A stretch of 64,000 nt of DNA from Limnanthes douglasii subsp. nivea (lineage: Eukaryota > Streptophyta > Magnoliopsida > Brassicales > Limnanthaceae), in the NCBI GenBank assembly GCA_036936605.1, contig JAUPFV010000005.1, forward strand, positions 1,353,670 to 1,417,669. Reading direction: 5' to 3'. Both the position numbers and the translations under genes were made by a program. The notes beneath the pieces were generated by a model. It was not told the origin of the DNA and did not search any database. It was given only the letters and a program-made list of their open reading frames with translations. Below, piece after piece: positions 12,101 through 23,838 of the stretch; positions within the stretch are counted from its first letter, which is position 1, and every line of letters begins with the position of its first letter.

Positions 12101-12637
12101 AGCCAACAATAAAGCTTGTTGGGCCATTTGGAGGAAAAGGCGGAAGAGAATGGGATGATGGAGTTTACGACGCGGTTAACAAAATAAAAATTGCTTACGA
12201 TGAAACCGATGGCGCTATTGAATATGTTAATTTTGAGTACAATAAGGACGGCTGTGCTGTGATTTCTATACTTCATGGCACCCATCAGTCTGGTCAGGCT
12301 GCCGAGGTCAGTTTTATATGTTTTTCACATAAGATATCACATAACATATTCTTTACAATGTTTAGTCAAATATTATTCATGTTGCTTGCAGATCACGATT
12401 GATGGAAAAGATGAGTATTTGGTCTCGATGGAAGGATACTCTAACGATATAGTTGGCTTTCCAACTCCTCTTATCCAGTCGCTCGCATTCAAAACCAACA
12501 AGAAAACTTATGGACCTTATGGTCCGAAGAAAGGAACCAAGTTTTTACTCGGAAATGATTGCAGTAAAATATTAGGGTTCAGTGGTAGCTCTGGCCAATA
12601 CCTTGATTCGATTGGAGCACACATTATAGAAAAATAA
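9190..12637 (+). CDS. Jacalin-related lectin, five domains, eight coding exons, frameshift in exon 7 (copy A)
   Basis: Exons by GT..AG sites and domain continuity: 9190-9411, 9688-9955, 10039-10250, 10494-10749, 10829-11004, 11101-11541, 11799-12306, 12392-12637. Domains one to three are each split by an intron after the first half; later exons join the end of one domain to the start of the next. The five repeats start near HSEGPLGGKPP, HSEAPVGGKPP, KKGSYAWNDG, GPFGGSGGNNWDDG and GPFGGKGGREWDDG. Exon phases agree throughout except exon 7, which is 508 nt where 507 would fit. A run of five G at 12045-12049 shifts the frame, and TGA at 12054-12056 ends the protein at about 610 aa, after domain four. 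Jacalin lectins bind mannose or galactose sugars and in crucifers work in defence and as myrosinase-associated proteins. No signal peptide is visible, suggesting cytosol or nucleus. The GxxxD sugar-loop motif is kept in domains 1, 2 and 5, is E in domain 3 and G in domain 4. Copy B shares the frameshift. Confidence 0.88.
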
Positions 12638-13312
12638 GATTCCGCATGATTTTTGAGTATATGGTTTGATGTGTTTGTTTGTTGTCTTTGATGTTGTGTG
12701 TGAAGTAAGGATTCATCTTTTGTTTATTGTCGATTTGTTTTTCTATCTTAGCTTGATGTTGTTTCACTTTCACTATCTAATAAGAGTCGTAAGCCGCAGC
12801 ATTGCCAACCATAATTTATGCATTTAATAATGTCATAAGAGTTGCGTATCTGTCATTTACAAAACGTACAAAAGAAATATTGGCGCTCTAATATGTATGG
12901 AAAATATAAACTTGGGAGAATCTTAATGAATAGAGTTATTCGTTAGAACACTAGTCAAGAAAAGCAAAGTCAACCAAGATGAAGATTATTTATTCTTTTA
13001 GGAAATGTTTCGTTTTTAATAAGCATAAAAAGTAATTAATTTGTTATACTTTAATCAATCGATCAAAGTTCTTTTTACAATGCTTTAATCATTTGTTGAG
13101 AATCCACTCCGATTTATTCCCAATTAAATTTTATACTTTAGAAAATGACGAGAAATAAAAGTCTGAAACGCGAAATTCATAATCAGAATCCAAATACACG
13201 TACTTTTGCCCTATCGGACACCAAAATAATAATTCACTCGAATCCAAATACACGTACTTTTGCCCTATCGGACACCAAAATAATAATTCACTCTCGATTC
13301 TATACTGATAAT
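12638..13312. other. 3' flank of jacalin copy A
   Basis: Probable 3' UTR followed by AT-rich spacer. No clear gene. It ends in ATAAT (13308-13312), the left target duplication of the next element. Confidence 0.5.
13186..13293. repeat. Two tandem 54-bp units
   Basis: GAATCCAAATACACG..AATAATAATTCACTC occurs twice with a 54-bp period (13186 and 13240). The same pair is at 55048-55155 in copy B, so it predates the duplication. Confidence 0.9.
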
Positions 13313-13734
13313 AGTAGAATTTAGAGAGTGAGTAATAGAGTTGATTTGTAAAGATTTTCACTACTTCATTCATTGTAAACTTTTGGTATTTAAGTACAGA
13401 TTTTGAGATGTAACAAACTTTCAGAATATTCTTTTGTTTGTTACAATTCTGTTCATTAATTCAGGCTTGGTGTTTGGATATAAGGGTAGGATGAGAGTGA
13501 GTGTTTGGTAATAGGGATAGCACATTGGTTTTCTAGGTGGAGTCTTGTTGGGCTTTAGTACCACCTTTAGAGTCCAACAGATCATGGTCCTGGGTCTGAA
13601 TCTTTGACCCGATACACAAGCCCAAGGTCTTAACCCTAGGACAGAACTTGTGTTTGGTATCGTACGATGCTGCCTCTTCTTCTTCAGGGCAGTCATCGTC
13701 GATGGTGACGTTCACCGGTGATGAATACTTGACA
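13313..13734 (-). repeat. LTR a of the TG..CT copia element
   Basis: 422 bp, AGTAGAATTTAGAG to AATACTTGACA on the plus strand. The flanking sequence on the right (TCCCCCCTCAAA) is the polypurine tract read on the minus strand. LTR b has the same length. Confidence 0.9.
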
Positions 13735-14905
13735 TCCCCCCTCAAACGGAGCGGTGACTCAAGGAGCCCGAATTTGTCACGTAGATAGGCAAATCGAGAC
13801 GGAGGTAGAGCTTTGGTGAGAGAATCGGCTATCTGGTCTTGAGTAGGGACATAGCAAATCTGGATGGTCCCTCCAAGAACCTGATCTCGAATGAAATGCA
13901 CGTCAAGCTTGATATGCTTGGTGCGGGCATGGAAGACGGGATTCGAAGTCAATGCACTGGCCCCCAGATTATCGCACCACAAGACAGAGGGAGGTATGAG
14001 AGGGATTCAGAGTTCAGTGAGTAACGAGCGAATCCAAATCAATTCGGCAGATAGATTGGCGAGTGCTCTGTACTCAGACTCTGTGGACGATCGAGAGACG
14101 ACGTTCTGCTTCTTGGAGGACCAGGAGATCAACGTCTCTCCAAGAAAAACACAGTATGCCCCAGTGCTGTGCCGATCATCAACGGAGGAAGCCCAGTCAG
14201 CATCGGAGTAACCATGTAATTGAAGATGGAAGCAGGGCTTGATATGGAGCCCCAGCCAACGTGACCCAGATAAGTACCGTAGTATTCTCTTGAGACAGTG
14301 CCAGTGAGTAGTTGTAGGGGCCTGCTGGTATTGACTGAGTCCATTAACAGCATAAGAAATGTCGGGTTTGGTGTGTGTTAGATACTGCTAGGCTCCTAAC
14401 ACACTTCGATATTGTGTAGGTGAAGGAAGTGGAGAGCCAGAAGTTGCTGATAGAGCAGTGCTATGAGCAAGGGGAGTAGGACAAGGCTTGGAGAGAGCAG
14501 CACCCTGATTGGCAAGTAAGTTTTCGATATAATTATGCTGAGTAAGATATATACCTGAAGTATCACGATGAACCTCTATTCCTAGGAATAGAGAGAGAGT
14601 GATCCCATATCTTTGAGAGAGAATTTTTCATTTAGGTTGTGAGTGAACTGAGTGAGACATGCTGCATCATTGCCTGTGACCAGAATGTCATCCACATAAA
14701 CCAGGATGAGTAGAATGGTAGTTATAGGGACCAAATAGAAGAGAGAACAGTCAACTCTCGAATTCTTGAATCCCCAAACAGTAAGAGTATCTCGTAGCTT
14801 AGAAAACCAGGCCCTAGGTGCTTGCTTCAGACCGTAGAGAGCCTTGTTTAACTTGCACACATAGGTAGGTTGATTGACATCTTCAAAACCCTGAGGCTGT
14901 TGCAT
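13735..14905 (-). pseudogene. copia reverse transcriptase (C-terminal) and RNase H, broken
   Basis: 14905 down to 14582 encodes MQQPQGFEDVNQPTYVCKL, YGLKQAPRAW and the catalytic YVDDILVTGND. At the AG-repeat near 14590 copy A is four bases shorter than copy B and shifts frame. RNase H continues in pieces; the last (13982 down to the PPT) has NPVFHARTKHI and DQIADSLTKALP. A frame runs on into the LTR. RT-RNase H makes element DNA from its RNA. Copy A cannot do so as it stands. Confidence 0.88.
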
Positions 14906-14917
14906 ATAAACAGTCTC

Positions 14918-17900
14918 TTATAGCTCCCCATTTAGAAAGGTATTGTTGATATCAAGCTGCCTGGCTGGCCAATTCTTTGAAACAGCAATAGTGAGTATGA
15001 GCCTGACTGTAGAAGCCTTCACAACAGGGCTAAAAGTATCATAGAAATCAATACCAGGATTTTGGTCGAAGCCTTTGGCTACGAGCCTGGCTTTGTAACG
15101 TTGAACAGACCCATCCATAGCATACTTAACCTTGTAAACCCATTTGCAGCCAACCACAGTAGAGTAGGGTGGTAAAGGAACTAGGGACCAGGTATTATTA
15201 GCCATTAGAGCATTGTATTCAGCATTCATAGCAGCCACCCAGTTAGGATTCCCTGCAGCTTTAGAAAAACTAGATGGTGTAAACATGTCCCTGTTAGTAG
15301 TATTAAGAGTTCCAATGTAGGGTTGTTTGGTTTTATGAATACCACTTTTGTGTTGTCTGCATGATGTGTGTGTTTGTAGGCTGTAAAGAAGGACTAGAAT
15401 GATTTGGAGTGGGTAAGGGTAAGTCAATGATGAGTGTTGGTATGGGGCTAGTGTGGGACTCAGTGTGTTGGTACAGATTAGTGGCAGTTTCTAAGTCAGA
15501 GAGTGAATGTGGGGAAGTGTCTGGATAAGGCTTTGATAGTGGGTTAGGTAGAGAGTGTGAGAGAGTGGTATGATGTTCTGCCTGTGAGGGAGGCTGAGAA
15601 GTATGAGGCTCAGTGGAGAGATCAGATGTGAGGTTAGTACAAGTGGACCCTCTTTCAGAAACCATAGAACTAGACATAGAAGGTAGCCAAAGACTGACAG
15701 ACTGATAAGGAGACTGACTGCTTTGGGGTTGTTTAAGGAACCCTGAAGTGAAAGGAAAGTCAGTCTCATTGAACACCACATTCCTGGACAAATAGACTCT
15801 CCCTGTAGGACTTAAACACTTATACCCTTTGTGATTGTGACTATAGCCTAGAAATACACACTTAAGAGAGTCAAACTGAAATTTGTGAGTTTGATAGGGT
15901 TTGAGACAAGGAAAACAGGCACACCCAAAGGTTTTGATGACTAGGTAGTTGGGTTTTTTGTGAAATAGGGCTTCAAATTGTGAGATATTGTTCAGTGTAG
16001 GGGTGGGTAACCTGTTAATAAGATAGATACTTGTTTCAAAGGCTTCAACCCAGTATTTATAGGGTAGTTTAGATTGAGCAAGTAGGGTCAGACCAGTCTC
16101 CACAAGGTGCCTGTGCTTACGCTCAGCTCTTCCATTTTGAGCTGATGTGTAAGGGCGGGACCTGCGTAGTAGGATGCCATGTTCTGTAGCCAAGGTAGCT
16201 AGAGGTCTAAACTCTCCCCCCCAATCACTTTGAATTTTTTTGATCTTTCTCTCAAACTGATTTTCGACAAAAGCTTTAAAGGTTTTAAACACTTCAATGA
16301 CTTGCCCTTTAGTTTTGATAGGATAGACCCAAGAGTATCTAGAAAAGTCATCAAAGAAAAGAACATAAAACCTAAACCCTTCAGTAGATAGGACAGGGGA
16401 AGGACCCCAAACATCAGTATGAATAAGGTCTAACACATTGCTAGCATGAGAAGTAGATATATGGTAAGAAAAAATGTGAGACTTTCCTAGCTGACAAGCT
16501 TCACAGAAACTGTTCTCATTACTTGAAAGAGTTTGAAGATTACAGGACTTAAGGACACTAAGTAAAACAGACTGAGATGGATGGCCAAGCTTCCTATGCC
16601 ATCCATCCTTAGAGACCTTAGAAGAACACACCCTAGGAGAACATAAAGGACTTTTAGACACACAGACTTGAGTATTGAAACTAACTGGATTGGTAGGTAG
16701 ATGTTGAGAAAGAGTATTCATCTTGTACAATCCATCTTCACATCTCCCTTTGAGCAATACTGTCCCTGTTACCCTGTCCTTCACAAGACAAAAAGTTTTG
16801 TGAAATTCAACAAAAACATGATTATAGCTGGTGAGTTGAGAGATAGACATAAGATTTTTGTTGATTTTGGGAACATGAAGTATAGATTTAAGGATGAGAG
16901 GCTGTTTATGTAGTGATAAAAGAGAAGTTTCACCTATGTGAGAGATTGGAAGTCTCTCACCACTACCAACTAGGACATGTTTAGTACCTGTGTAGTCATG
17001 TTTCTGAGTTAGCTGGTTGGTACTACCTGTGACATGGTGGCTGGCCCCACTGTCAACATACCGTACTCCATCTGATGCTGTATCTTGTGCTGCAAGCAAA
17101 GCACTGTGATCACCTTCTGATTTAGGGTGTTCTGGAGAGGTTGACCCCATAACTGAGGGGTCATCTCTATAGTAACAAACAACAGCAGAATGACCATATC
17201 TGCTACAGATTTGGCAGGTTGGTTTGTTTTGAGCAAATCTTCCACCCCTGCCTTTGTAAGAGCTGCCTCGACCTCTGTAGTTAGAATTAAACCTGCCTCT
17301 ATAGTTTCTATTGAAGTTTCTGTTATGTCCAGAGTAACCTCTTGGATTAACATTGTTAATTTGTTGCTTTGTGTCATTTCTTTGAGCATAATTAACACTT
17401 GTCCCACTAACTGTGGACATTGTATTTTGCAGGTCATTGACTTGTTCTAACCTGCTTTCAAAGTTTAGAAGACTTGTCTGTAGATCAAGCCAAGAGAGAC
17501 TGTCTTTGTCAGCCAGACTAACTACTATTGGTGTATAGTCACCATCAAAGCTTGCAAGGACCTGAGTAATCAAATCATCCATGGAGGTAAGACACCCTGC
17601 TAGAATTAAATTATCAAAAATCATTTTCATTTTGTTCAAATAATCAGACATAGTGGTAGTCCCTTTACGAGTTTTCTGAAACTCTGCCTGGAAGTAAGTG
17701 ATTCTGGCTCTTATCTGAGAGCCCGACAGCTTTCCTACTGCTTTCCAAATACCTTTAGAGGTCTCTTCTTCCATCAACTGAGCTGTTATTTCAGGGCTCA
17801 TAGTGGAATACAACCAGCCAAGCAGCAGTTGGTCCTTTGAGATTCATTCTTCATAGTCTTGATTCTCAGAGATGTTGCCTTCATTATCAGTAGAGAGTTT

Positions 17901-18128
17901 AGGAGGACAGATCTTCTCACCTGAGATATAGCCACCTAACTTGTTACCTTTAATCATGGGTAACATAACTGTCCTCCAAAGAAGATAGTTACTTCTATCA
18001 AGTCTAATGTTATTTGCATTGTTGATTGAGTGCAGCTGAAGACTCCTTGGAGTAGCAGAGGAGTTGTTGGGAAGAATGGAGCCTATAGAGTCTGAGGACA
18101 GTGACGGAGACTCATCGGAGCTGGCCAT
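14918..18128 (-). pseudogene. copia gag-protease-integrase-RT N-terminus, broken
   Basis: From M at 18128: gag N-terminus (SNYLLWRTVMLPMIKG), TGA at 17844-17846 where a Trp codon is expected, then the same frame open for 826 codons from 17813 to 15333. It carries gag, an RG-rich stretch, zinc knuckle CQICSRYGHSAVVC, protease VRYVDSGASHHVTGS, pre-integrase WHRKLGHPSQ, integrase HTDVWGP and [10 protein letters not shown]. Near 15352 copy A lacks two bases relative to copy B, shifting into the frame of 15427-14918 (RT start [25 protein letters not shown]). That frame ends in TAA before the next RT segment; copy B has the same TAA. Confidence 0.9.
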
Positions 18129-18144
18129 TCAACAGATCAGAATG

Positions 18145-18156
18145 GCTCTGATACCA
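18145..18156 (-). other. Primer binding site, initiator-tRNA-Met type
   Basis: Minus strand TGGTATCAGAGC, exactly the standard copia site, abuts LTR b with no gap. This fixes the LTR end at ...TACT. Confidence 0.9.
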
Positions 18157-18578
18157 AGTACAATTTAGAGAGTGAGTAATAGAGTAGATTTGTAAAGATT
18201 TTTACTACTTCATTCATTGTAAACTTTTGGTATTTAAGTACAAATTTTGAGATGTAACAAACTTTCAGAATATTCTTTTGTTTGTTACAATTCTGTTCAT
18301 TAATTGAGGCTTGGTGTTTGGATACAAGGGTAGGATGAGAGTGAGTGTTTGGTAATAGGGATAGCACATGGGTCTTCTAGGTGGAGTCTTGTTGGGCTTT
18401 AGTACCACCTTTAGAGTCCAACAGATCATGGTCCTGGGTCTGAATCTTTGACCCGATACACAAGCCCAAGGTCTTAACCCTAGGACAGAACTTGTGTTTG
18501 GTATCGTACGATGCTGCCTCTTCTTCTTCAGGGCAGTCATCGTCGATGGTGACGTTCACCGGTGATGAATACTTGACA
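18157..18578 (-). repeat. LTR b of the TG..CT copia element
   Basis: 422 bp, AGTACAATTTAGAG to AATACTTGACA. It serves as 5' LTR of the full internal region and as 3' LTR of the truncated one to its right. Confidence 0.9.
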
Positions 18579-19418
18579 TCCCCCCTCAAACGGAGCGGTG
18601 ACTCAAGGAGCCCGAATTTGTCACGTAGATAGGCAAATCGAGACGGAGGTAGAGCTTTAGTGAGAGAATCGGCTATCTGGTCTTGAGTAGGGACATAGCA
18701 AATCTGGATGGTCCCTCCAAGAACCTGATCTCGAATGAAATGCACGTCAAGCTCGATATGCTTGGTGCGGGCATGGAAGACGGGATTCGAAGTCAATGCA
18801 CTGGCCCCCAGATTATCGCACCACAAGACAGAGGGAGGTATGAGAGGGATTCAGAGTTCAGTGAGTAACGAGCGAATCCAAATCAATTCGGCAGATAGAT
18901 TGGCGAGTGCTCTGTACTCAGACTCTGTGGACGATCGAGAGACGACGTTCTGCTTCTTGGAGGACCAGGAGATCAACGTCTCTCCAAGAAAAACACAGTA
19001 TGCCCCAGTGCTGTGCCGATCATCAACGGAGGAAGCCCAGTCAGCATCGGAGTAACCATGTAATTGAAGATGGAAGCAGGGCTTGATATGGAGCCCCAGC
19101 CAACGTGACCCAGATAAGTACCGTAGTATTCTCTTGAGACAGTGCCAGTGAGTAGTTGTAGGGGCCTGCTGGTATTGACTGAGTCCATTAACAGCATAGG
19201 AAATGTCGGGTTTGGTGTGTGTTAGATACTGCTAGGCTCCTAACACACTTCGATATTGTGTAGGTGAAGGAAGTGGAGAGCCAGAAGTTGCTGATAGAGC
19301 AGTGCTATGAGCAAGGGGAGTAGGACAAGGCTTGGAAAGAGCAGCACCCTGATTGGCAAGTAAGTTTTTGATATAATTATGCTGAGTAAGATATATACCT
19401 GAAGTATCACGATGAACC
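18579..19418 (-). pseudogene. Second, truncated internal region: RNase H end only
   Basis: Matches 13735-14580 closely, including the frame with NPVFHARTKHI and DQIADSLTKALP. It stops at the sequence GATGAACCTCTA, where it joins the middle of an LTR. CTA is shared by both parents, suggesting a microhomology deletion. Confidence 0.88.
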
Positions 19419-19621
19419 TCTAGGTGGAGTCTTGTTGGGCTTTAGTACCACCTTTAGAGTCCAACAGATCATGGTCTTGGGTCAGAATCTTTGACCCGAT
19501 ACACAAGCCCAAGGTCTTAACCCTAGGACAGAATTTGTGTTTGGTATCGTACGATGCTGCCTCTTCTTCTTCAGGGCAGTCATCGTCGATGGTGACGTTC
19601 ACCGGTAATGAATACTTGACA
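19419..19621 (-). repeat. LTR c, truncated
   Basis: The right 203 bp of the 422-bp LTR (from CTAGGTGGAGTC to TACTTGACA). It is followed directly by the ATAAT target duplication. Confidence 0.9.
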
Positions 19622-21657
19622 ATAATTACTCAATATAAAATTAAATATGAGATTATTTAATTTTCCATAATATAGATTGTTTTTCCATGTATCATAACAA
19701 TAATTATATTTTTTTCATGAACTAAGATGTTGTTTTACCGTCGTATAGATTACAGTTTCAAACCTAAAGAACTTGTTTTTTTTATAGTAATTTTGTTTAT
19801 TTCTTCCAATAAAATACTCTTTCATTTGATTAAAGATAAGCTTATTGTTTTTTTGGCATCATTCATTTAATAATTTTCTTTTTTTTTTATTTTCTAGTTA
19901 TTGTGGTTTGGTTATTATTGTTTCATTTCATGAAAATTATATTTTTAATTAAATATTTTTATGTATAATTACTGTGATAGATTTGTTTGAACATCAGTGG
20001 TAATGTGTTCCACTTTTAATTTTCAAAGTATTTACTGATAACGTGGGTTTTGTTATAATCCTAATGTCGGAATGATATATAATGATTATCGTGATTTTAG
20101 GGTTTTGAAGGTGAAAAAAAAGGTTGAGAATGAAATCACATAGCGATTTTGGGAATCCACTTTCTATATTTTGTATTTGATAAATGACATGTAAATGTAC
20201 GACAATCATAAACTCTTATTTTTGTTTTGTTAAGTATTGTCTTGATAAGTTAATATATATTATGTTAATATTCTTATTAATTTGTATTTGCTTTTAGTTG
20301 AATAACACCGAAAATATTTTGGATTGTTTAGTTAGAGCATCACATTAACGTGCTCCAGAGGTCGATGCACATATTTAACATGCTAAACCTTCCAAAACTT
20401 ATTATTCCATTTGAGATAAAGAAGAATGCACAAACATACAGCTATGAGAAAACAACCTATCTAGCATATTGAATCGTAATGAGAAGAATTCTAGGTGGAG
20501 CACCTCATTCTGAACGATGAAACAAATACGTTTGTAACCAAATTACCTCAAGTGACGATATGTTACAAAGAATTATTTAAACATACAACATTCCATGTGA
20601 ACCACAATTAAGGAAATTATTTTTCATTTACTAATTTGTTTTTACTGTTTTAGTATGCTAATATATTTTTGTTTGAAATTTTAAAGGAAAGATAGAAATG
20701 ACTTTTCTGTTTTTTAGCTAAAATAATGGTTATAATTTGAAATTTAATCAACTAGAAGTCGATATAAAATATTATTGAAAACATAGTTTTGGGATGTTCT
20801 GGAAGATGTTTTATAGAAAACACTCATCTCGCAATATTTTTTTTGAGAAAAATAATTCATAGAAAAATTAGTTCATTGGTTTTTTTAAGAACTGACGATT
20901 ATGCTTATTGATATGGTGATATATATTAGGTTTTCAAGAAAAGGGAAATTTTCCCAATGCGGGGACCAGAAAGGTATAAGCTTGTAGACCTAATTCGTAT
21001 ACAATGTTCTTTAGTTAATGGTACGACCTGTCAAAGAGTTGATGAATGAATGGAAAGGTAATGGTTTTAGAATGTCTTGGTTGCGATATTATTATTTTTC
21101 CAACCATTTTCAGTGTGCATAGACTTATATTATGTTTTCATTGTGCTTTGCAGTTTCTCGGATAAGGGTTGACTTACAAAAAAGTTGATTTGTTGTATGT
21201 TATTCAGTAATTAGATGACTGTGTTTGGGTTATAAACATTTTGGATCAACTTTATAATCGGTTACGTGGGGCATTAATGCATGACACAACGATGATAAAC
21301 GGATTTTTTCATGTTTTGTAGAGTTGGATATTGGATCACTTCATTCACTTCCTACCACCAGGAAGAGTTCTTTTTACATATCTTGCATATTTGTATGATT
21401 ACAACTTCAACTTTCGGTCTTCCACTTTCTACATCGATAACGAATATCCCAATTCAAAAGACGATGCTGAAGGAGAAAGCATTCATGATCGAAAAACGGT
21501 ACGTGACCTTTATAGGGAATTAGTTTAGGTTGCAATAGACGGCGTAAACTTGCCTTGTTTTCTTTGTTGATTGGTCTTTAATCCTGATTTGTAGCCTATC
21601 TAACTGATTTGCAGCCTTTGTTGGGATTGCAATGGGTTGGATTTTATACCTAATCTA
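19622..21657. other. AT-rich spacer without a recognised gene
   Basis: Starts with the ATAAT target duplication. A 65-codon frame at 21331-21528 is kept in copy B (61853-62050), but both copies are too similar overall for this to mean selection. No domain recognised. Copy B has 38 extra bases near 61593-61632. Confidence 0.5.
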
Positions 21658-21885
21658 TGTTAGATAAACAATAAACTTGAACATGTGTTTATATATCGGT
21701 TATTAAAGTAGTTAGTAAGATAAGATTAAACAATTATTTTCTTCTCTCTATAAGAGACAGTGTATCGATGTTTGAAGATGAAATGAAAGTTACATCATTT
21801 CCATACTTGTTGTTTTATGTCAGTATACATATTTGTGTTTGTAAAGCGTATCTGTAGTGTTTATTTTAGGGACCTAATCCCTACA
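21658..21885 (+). repeat. Left LTR of the outer miniature element
   Basis: 228 bp, TGTTAGATAAAC to TAATCCCTACA, followed by the primer site TGGTATCGGAGC. Confidence 0.82.
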
Positions 21886-22375
21886 TTTGGTATCGGAGCC
21901 CGTGTTGCCAAAGAAATGGATGACATTGAAGGAGATCAATCAAAGATAGTTGCAGTAATCAAACCGACGACAAGGGGAGTCTCAGTCCCTACCCCACGTT
22001 TAGCGAAACAGACTACAGCATATGGGTTGTCAAAATGAAGATAACCTTGTGTTCCCTAGGAGTATGGTCAGTGATCAAAGGTGAAGATAGAGAAGATGAC
22101 AAAAATCAAGGCGCCATGGTAACCATTTCTCAAGCCCAAGCAGATGGAAAAAAAGGCTTGGGACGCACTTACGGAGATGCATGATTGGTGAAGATATGGT
22201 CCAGAAGGCACGTGTAGAGGTGCTGAAACGGAAGCTGAATAATATTACACAGGTGGCAATTGCAGAGAAGCAGACGGCAAAGGAGGAGCCAACAAATTCT
22301 TCAAGAAATCTTTGGATAAAGAGAAAGATCAGGCAGATGACGAAGAAGACAGGAGTCAAGTTCAATGTTAAGGGG

Positions 22376-23094
22376 CGAAGGGACTAGGTCCCTGCTATAA
22401 AACGGAAATGCAAATACACTTACAGACAGACAAGAACTTGGAAATGTTAACTTCTCATTTCAAAGATCAATGTACACACTTTTGTTTCTTATATAGAAGA
22501 AACAAACAAACGGTTTTATCTTATCCAAATAACTAACATAATAACTAAGATTAGCACGTGTCTAAGTTTAATGTTTATCCAACATTATCCCTCTTAACAT
22601 TGAAATTGACTCCCGCCTTCTTAGTCGTCTGCCTAATCTTCCTCTTTATCCGAAGAGTTCTTGAAGATCTTGTTGGCTCTTTTGCTGGCTACCTTGCCGC
22701 TGCTTCTCCGCTTGAGAAATGGTTGCCTTGCCGTCCGCTTGAGAAATAGCTGTCTTGCCGTCTGTTTCTCCGCTTGAGAAATGGCTGCCTTGCCGTCTGC
22801 TTCTCCGCTAGAGAAATGGCTGCCTTGCCGTCTATTTCTCTGTAATTGCATTCGAGTGATCTGCAACACAGCTATGATACCAAATGTAGGGACTAGGTCC
22901 CTGCTATAAAACGGCAATGCAAATACACTCATAGACAGACAAGAACTTAGAAATGTTAACTTCTCATTTCAAATATCAATGTACACACTTCTGTTTCTTA
23001 TATAGAAGAAACAAACAAAGCGGTTTGATCTTGTCTAAATAACTAACATAATAACTAAGATTAACACGTGTCTAAGTTCAATGTTTATCCAACA
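22376..23094 (-). mobile_element. Inner miniature element (TRIM-like), inverted and nested
   Basis: About 719 bp. Related LTRs lie at about 22376-22584 and 22885-23094, both ending TTTATCCAACA on the plus strand; the left one has a mutated edge. The 300-bp interior has a primer-site-like TGGTATCATAGC on the minus strand next to the right LTR and a purine stretch (AAGAGGGATAA) next to the left LTR. Flanks AGGGG and AGGAG resemble a decayed 5-bp target duplication. It has no pol, so it would depend on proteins of a relative. Confidence 0.75.
22685..22830 (-). repeat. Short tandem units inside the inner miniature element
   Basis: GCTTGAGAAATGGCTGCCTTGCC-type units repeat about four times, with some units shortened. 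On the minus strand they encode repeats around the word SQAEKQTARQ, which resembles the gag tail of the outer element. Confidence 0.8.
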
Positions 23095-23104
23095 AGGAGG
23101 AGAA

Positions 23105-23339
23105 TGTTAGATGAACATTGAACTTGAACACGTGTTTATATATGGGTTATTAAAGTAGTTAGTAAGATAAGATTAAACAATTATTTTCTTCTCTATATAA
23201 GAGACAATGTATAGATGTTTGAAGATGAAATGACACTTACATCATTTCCATACTTGCTGTTTTATGTTTTATGTCAGTACACATATCTGTGTCTGTAAAG
23301 CGTATATGTAGTGTTTATTTTAGGGACCTAATCCCTACA
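23105..23339 (+). repeat. Right LTR of the outer miniature element
   Basis: 235 bp, TGTTAGATGAAC to TAATCCCTACA, in the same orientation as 21658-21885. Confidence 0.82.
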
Positions 23340-23559
23340 TTAGTAGTATTTGATAAGATTTTGGGGGTTGGACTTCCAAATTTATGTTTGTTGTAGATTT
23401 TTTTCGACATAAATTTGTTTTGCACTTTTGAAGTTTAGGTGTGAGGATGTGCTTTTGACACAAATTGTGCTTTATAGTCTTATTGTGCACGGCCCTTAAC
23501 AAATCAGCTCTTTATTGTTTTTTTGAATTTCAGAGTCCTAACTTTTGAACGGACTCATC

Positions 23560-23836
23560 TGTAAGGTTAAATTATGTAGTCAGGATTTCGGAAAAACAGA
23601 AACGGCAAACACGGCCTTAATAGATAGGATCAAACGGTTTGAAGCCGTTTTATTCTGTTTATGTTTCAGTTATTCTACAATGTAATATATAAGATATTAT
23701 GTTAGTGAAATGAATTAACCCTTTCACATAAACTTTGTTGTCTCTGTTTCATTTTTTAACGCAATCCTACATTCTAAAGAAACAGACGGATTAAAATCCT
23801 ATATTCACACAAATACAGGAGGATTAAAATCCATCA
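23560..23836 (+). repeat. 5' LTR of the gag-only element
   Basis: 277 bp. It contains an inverted repeat AAACGG/CCGTTT at about 23633-23652. The primer site TGGTATCAGAGC follows at 23839-23850. Confidence 0.93.
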
Positions 23837-23838
23837 AT

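Larger units (their letters stand above)
13313..19621 (-). mobile_element. Ty1/copia element with TG..CT ends, tandem LTR-internal-LTR-internal-LTR form (copy A)
   Basis: Read on the minus strand the LTR starts TGTCAAGTATTC and ends TGTACT (TTCTACT in LTR a), so the termini are TG..CT, not TG..CA. Layout on the plus strand: LTR a, full internal region, LTR b, a truncated internal region, LTR c fragment. The flanking 5 bp are ATAAT at 13308-13312 and at 19622-19626, an intact target duplication around the whole composite. One insertion that later gained a tandem internal region by recombination fits this. The coding region has a nonsense codon and indels. Confidence 0.9.
21658..23339 (+). mobile_element. 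Small non-autonomous copia-like element, interrupted by an inverted relative
   Basis: LTRs at 21658-21885 and 23105-23339 start TGTTAGAT and end CCCTACA. After the first comes a primer site TGGTATCGGAGC (21888-21899), then about 490 bp with a short gag-like start (MDDIEGDQSKIV) and no pol. The second LTR is preceded by purine-rich AGGAGGAGAA. A second, minus-strand element (22376-23094) sits inside the purine tract. No clear target duplication flanks the outer element. Confidence 0.8.

Noticed and set aside
12034..12402. A separate small jacalin gene starting at exon 7
   Set aside because: No ATG with upstream leader at that point; the frame begins in mid-exon and follows domain four directly. 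A one-base frameshift explains it better.
13839..14211. Plus-strand frames repeated at 18683-19055, 55701-56073 and 59163-59535
   Set aside because: Antisense shadows of copia RNase H; repeated only because the element is repeated.
18145..18156. tRNA-related sequence
   Set aside because: Only the 12 bases complementary to a tRNA 3' end; no cloverleaf around it. It is a primer site.
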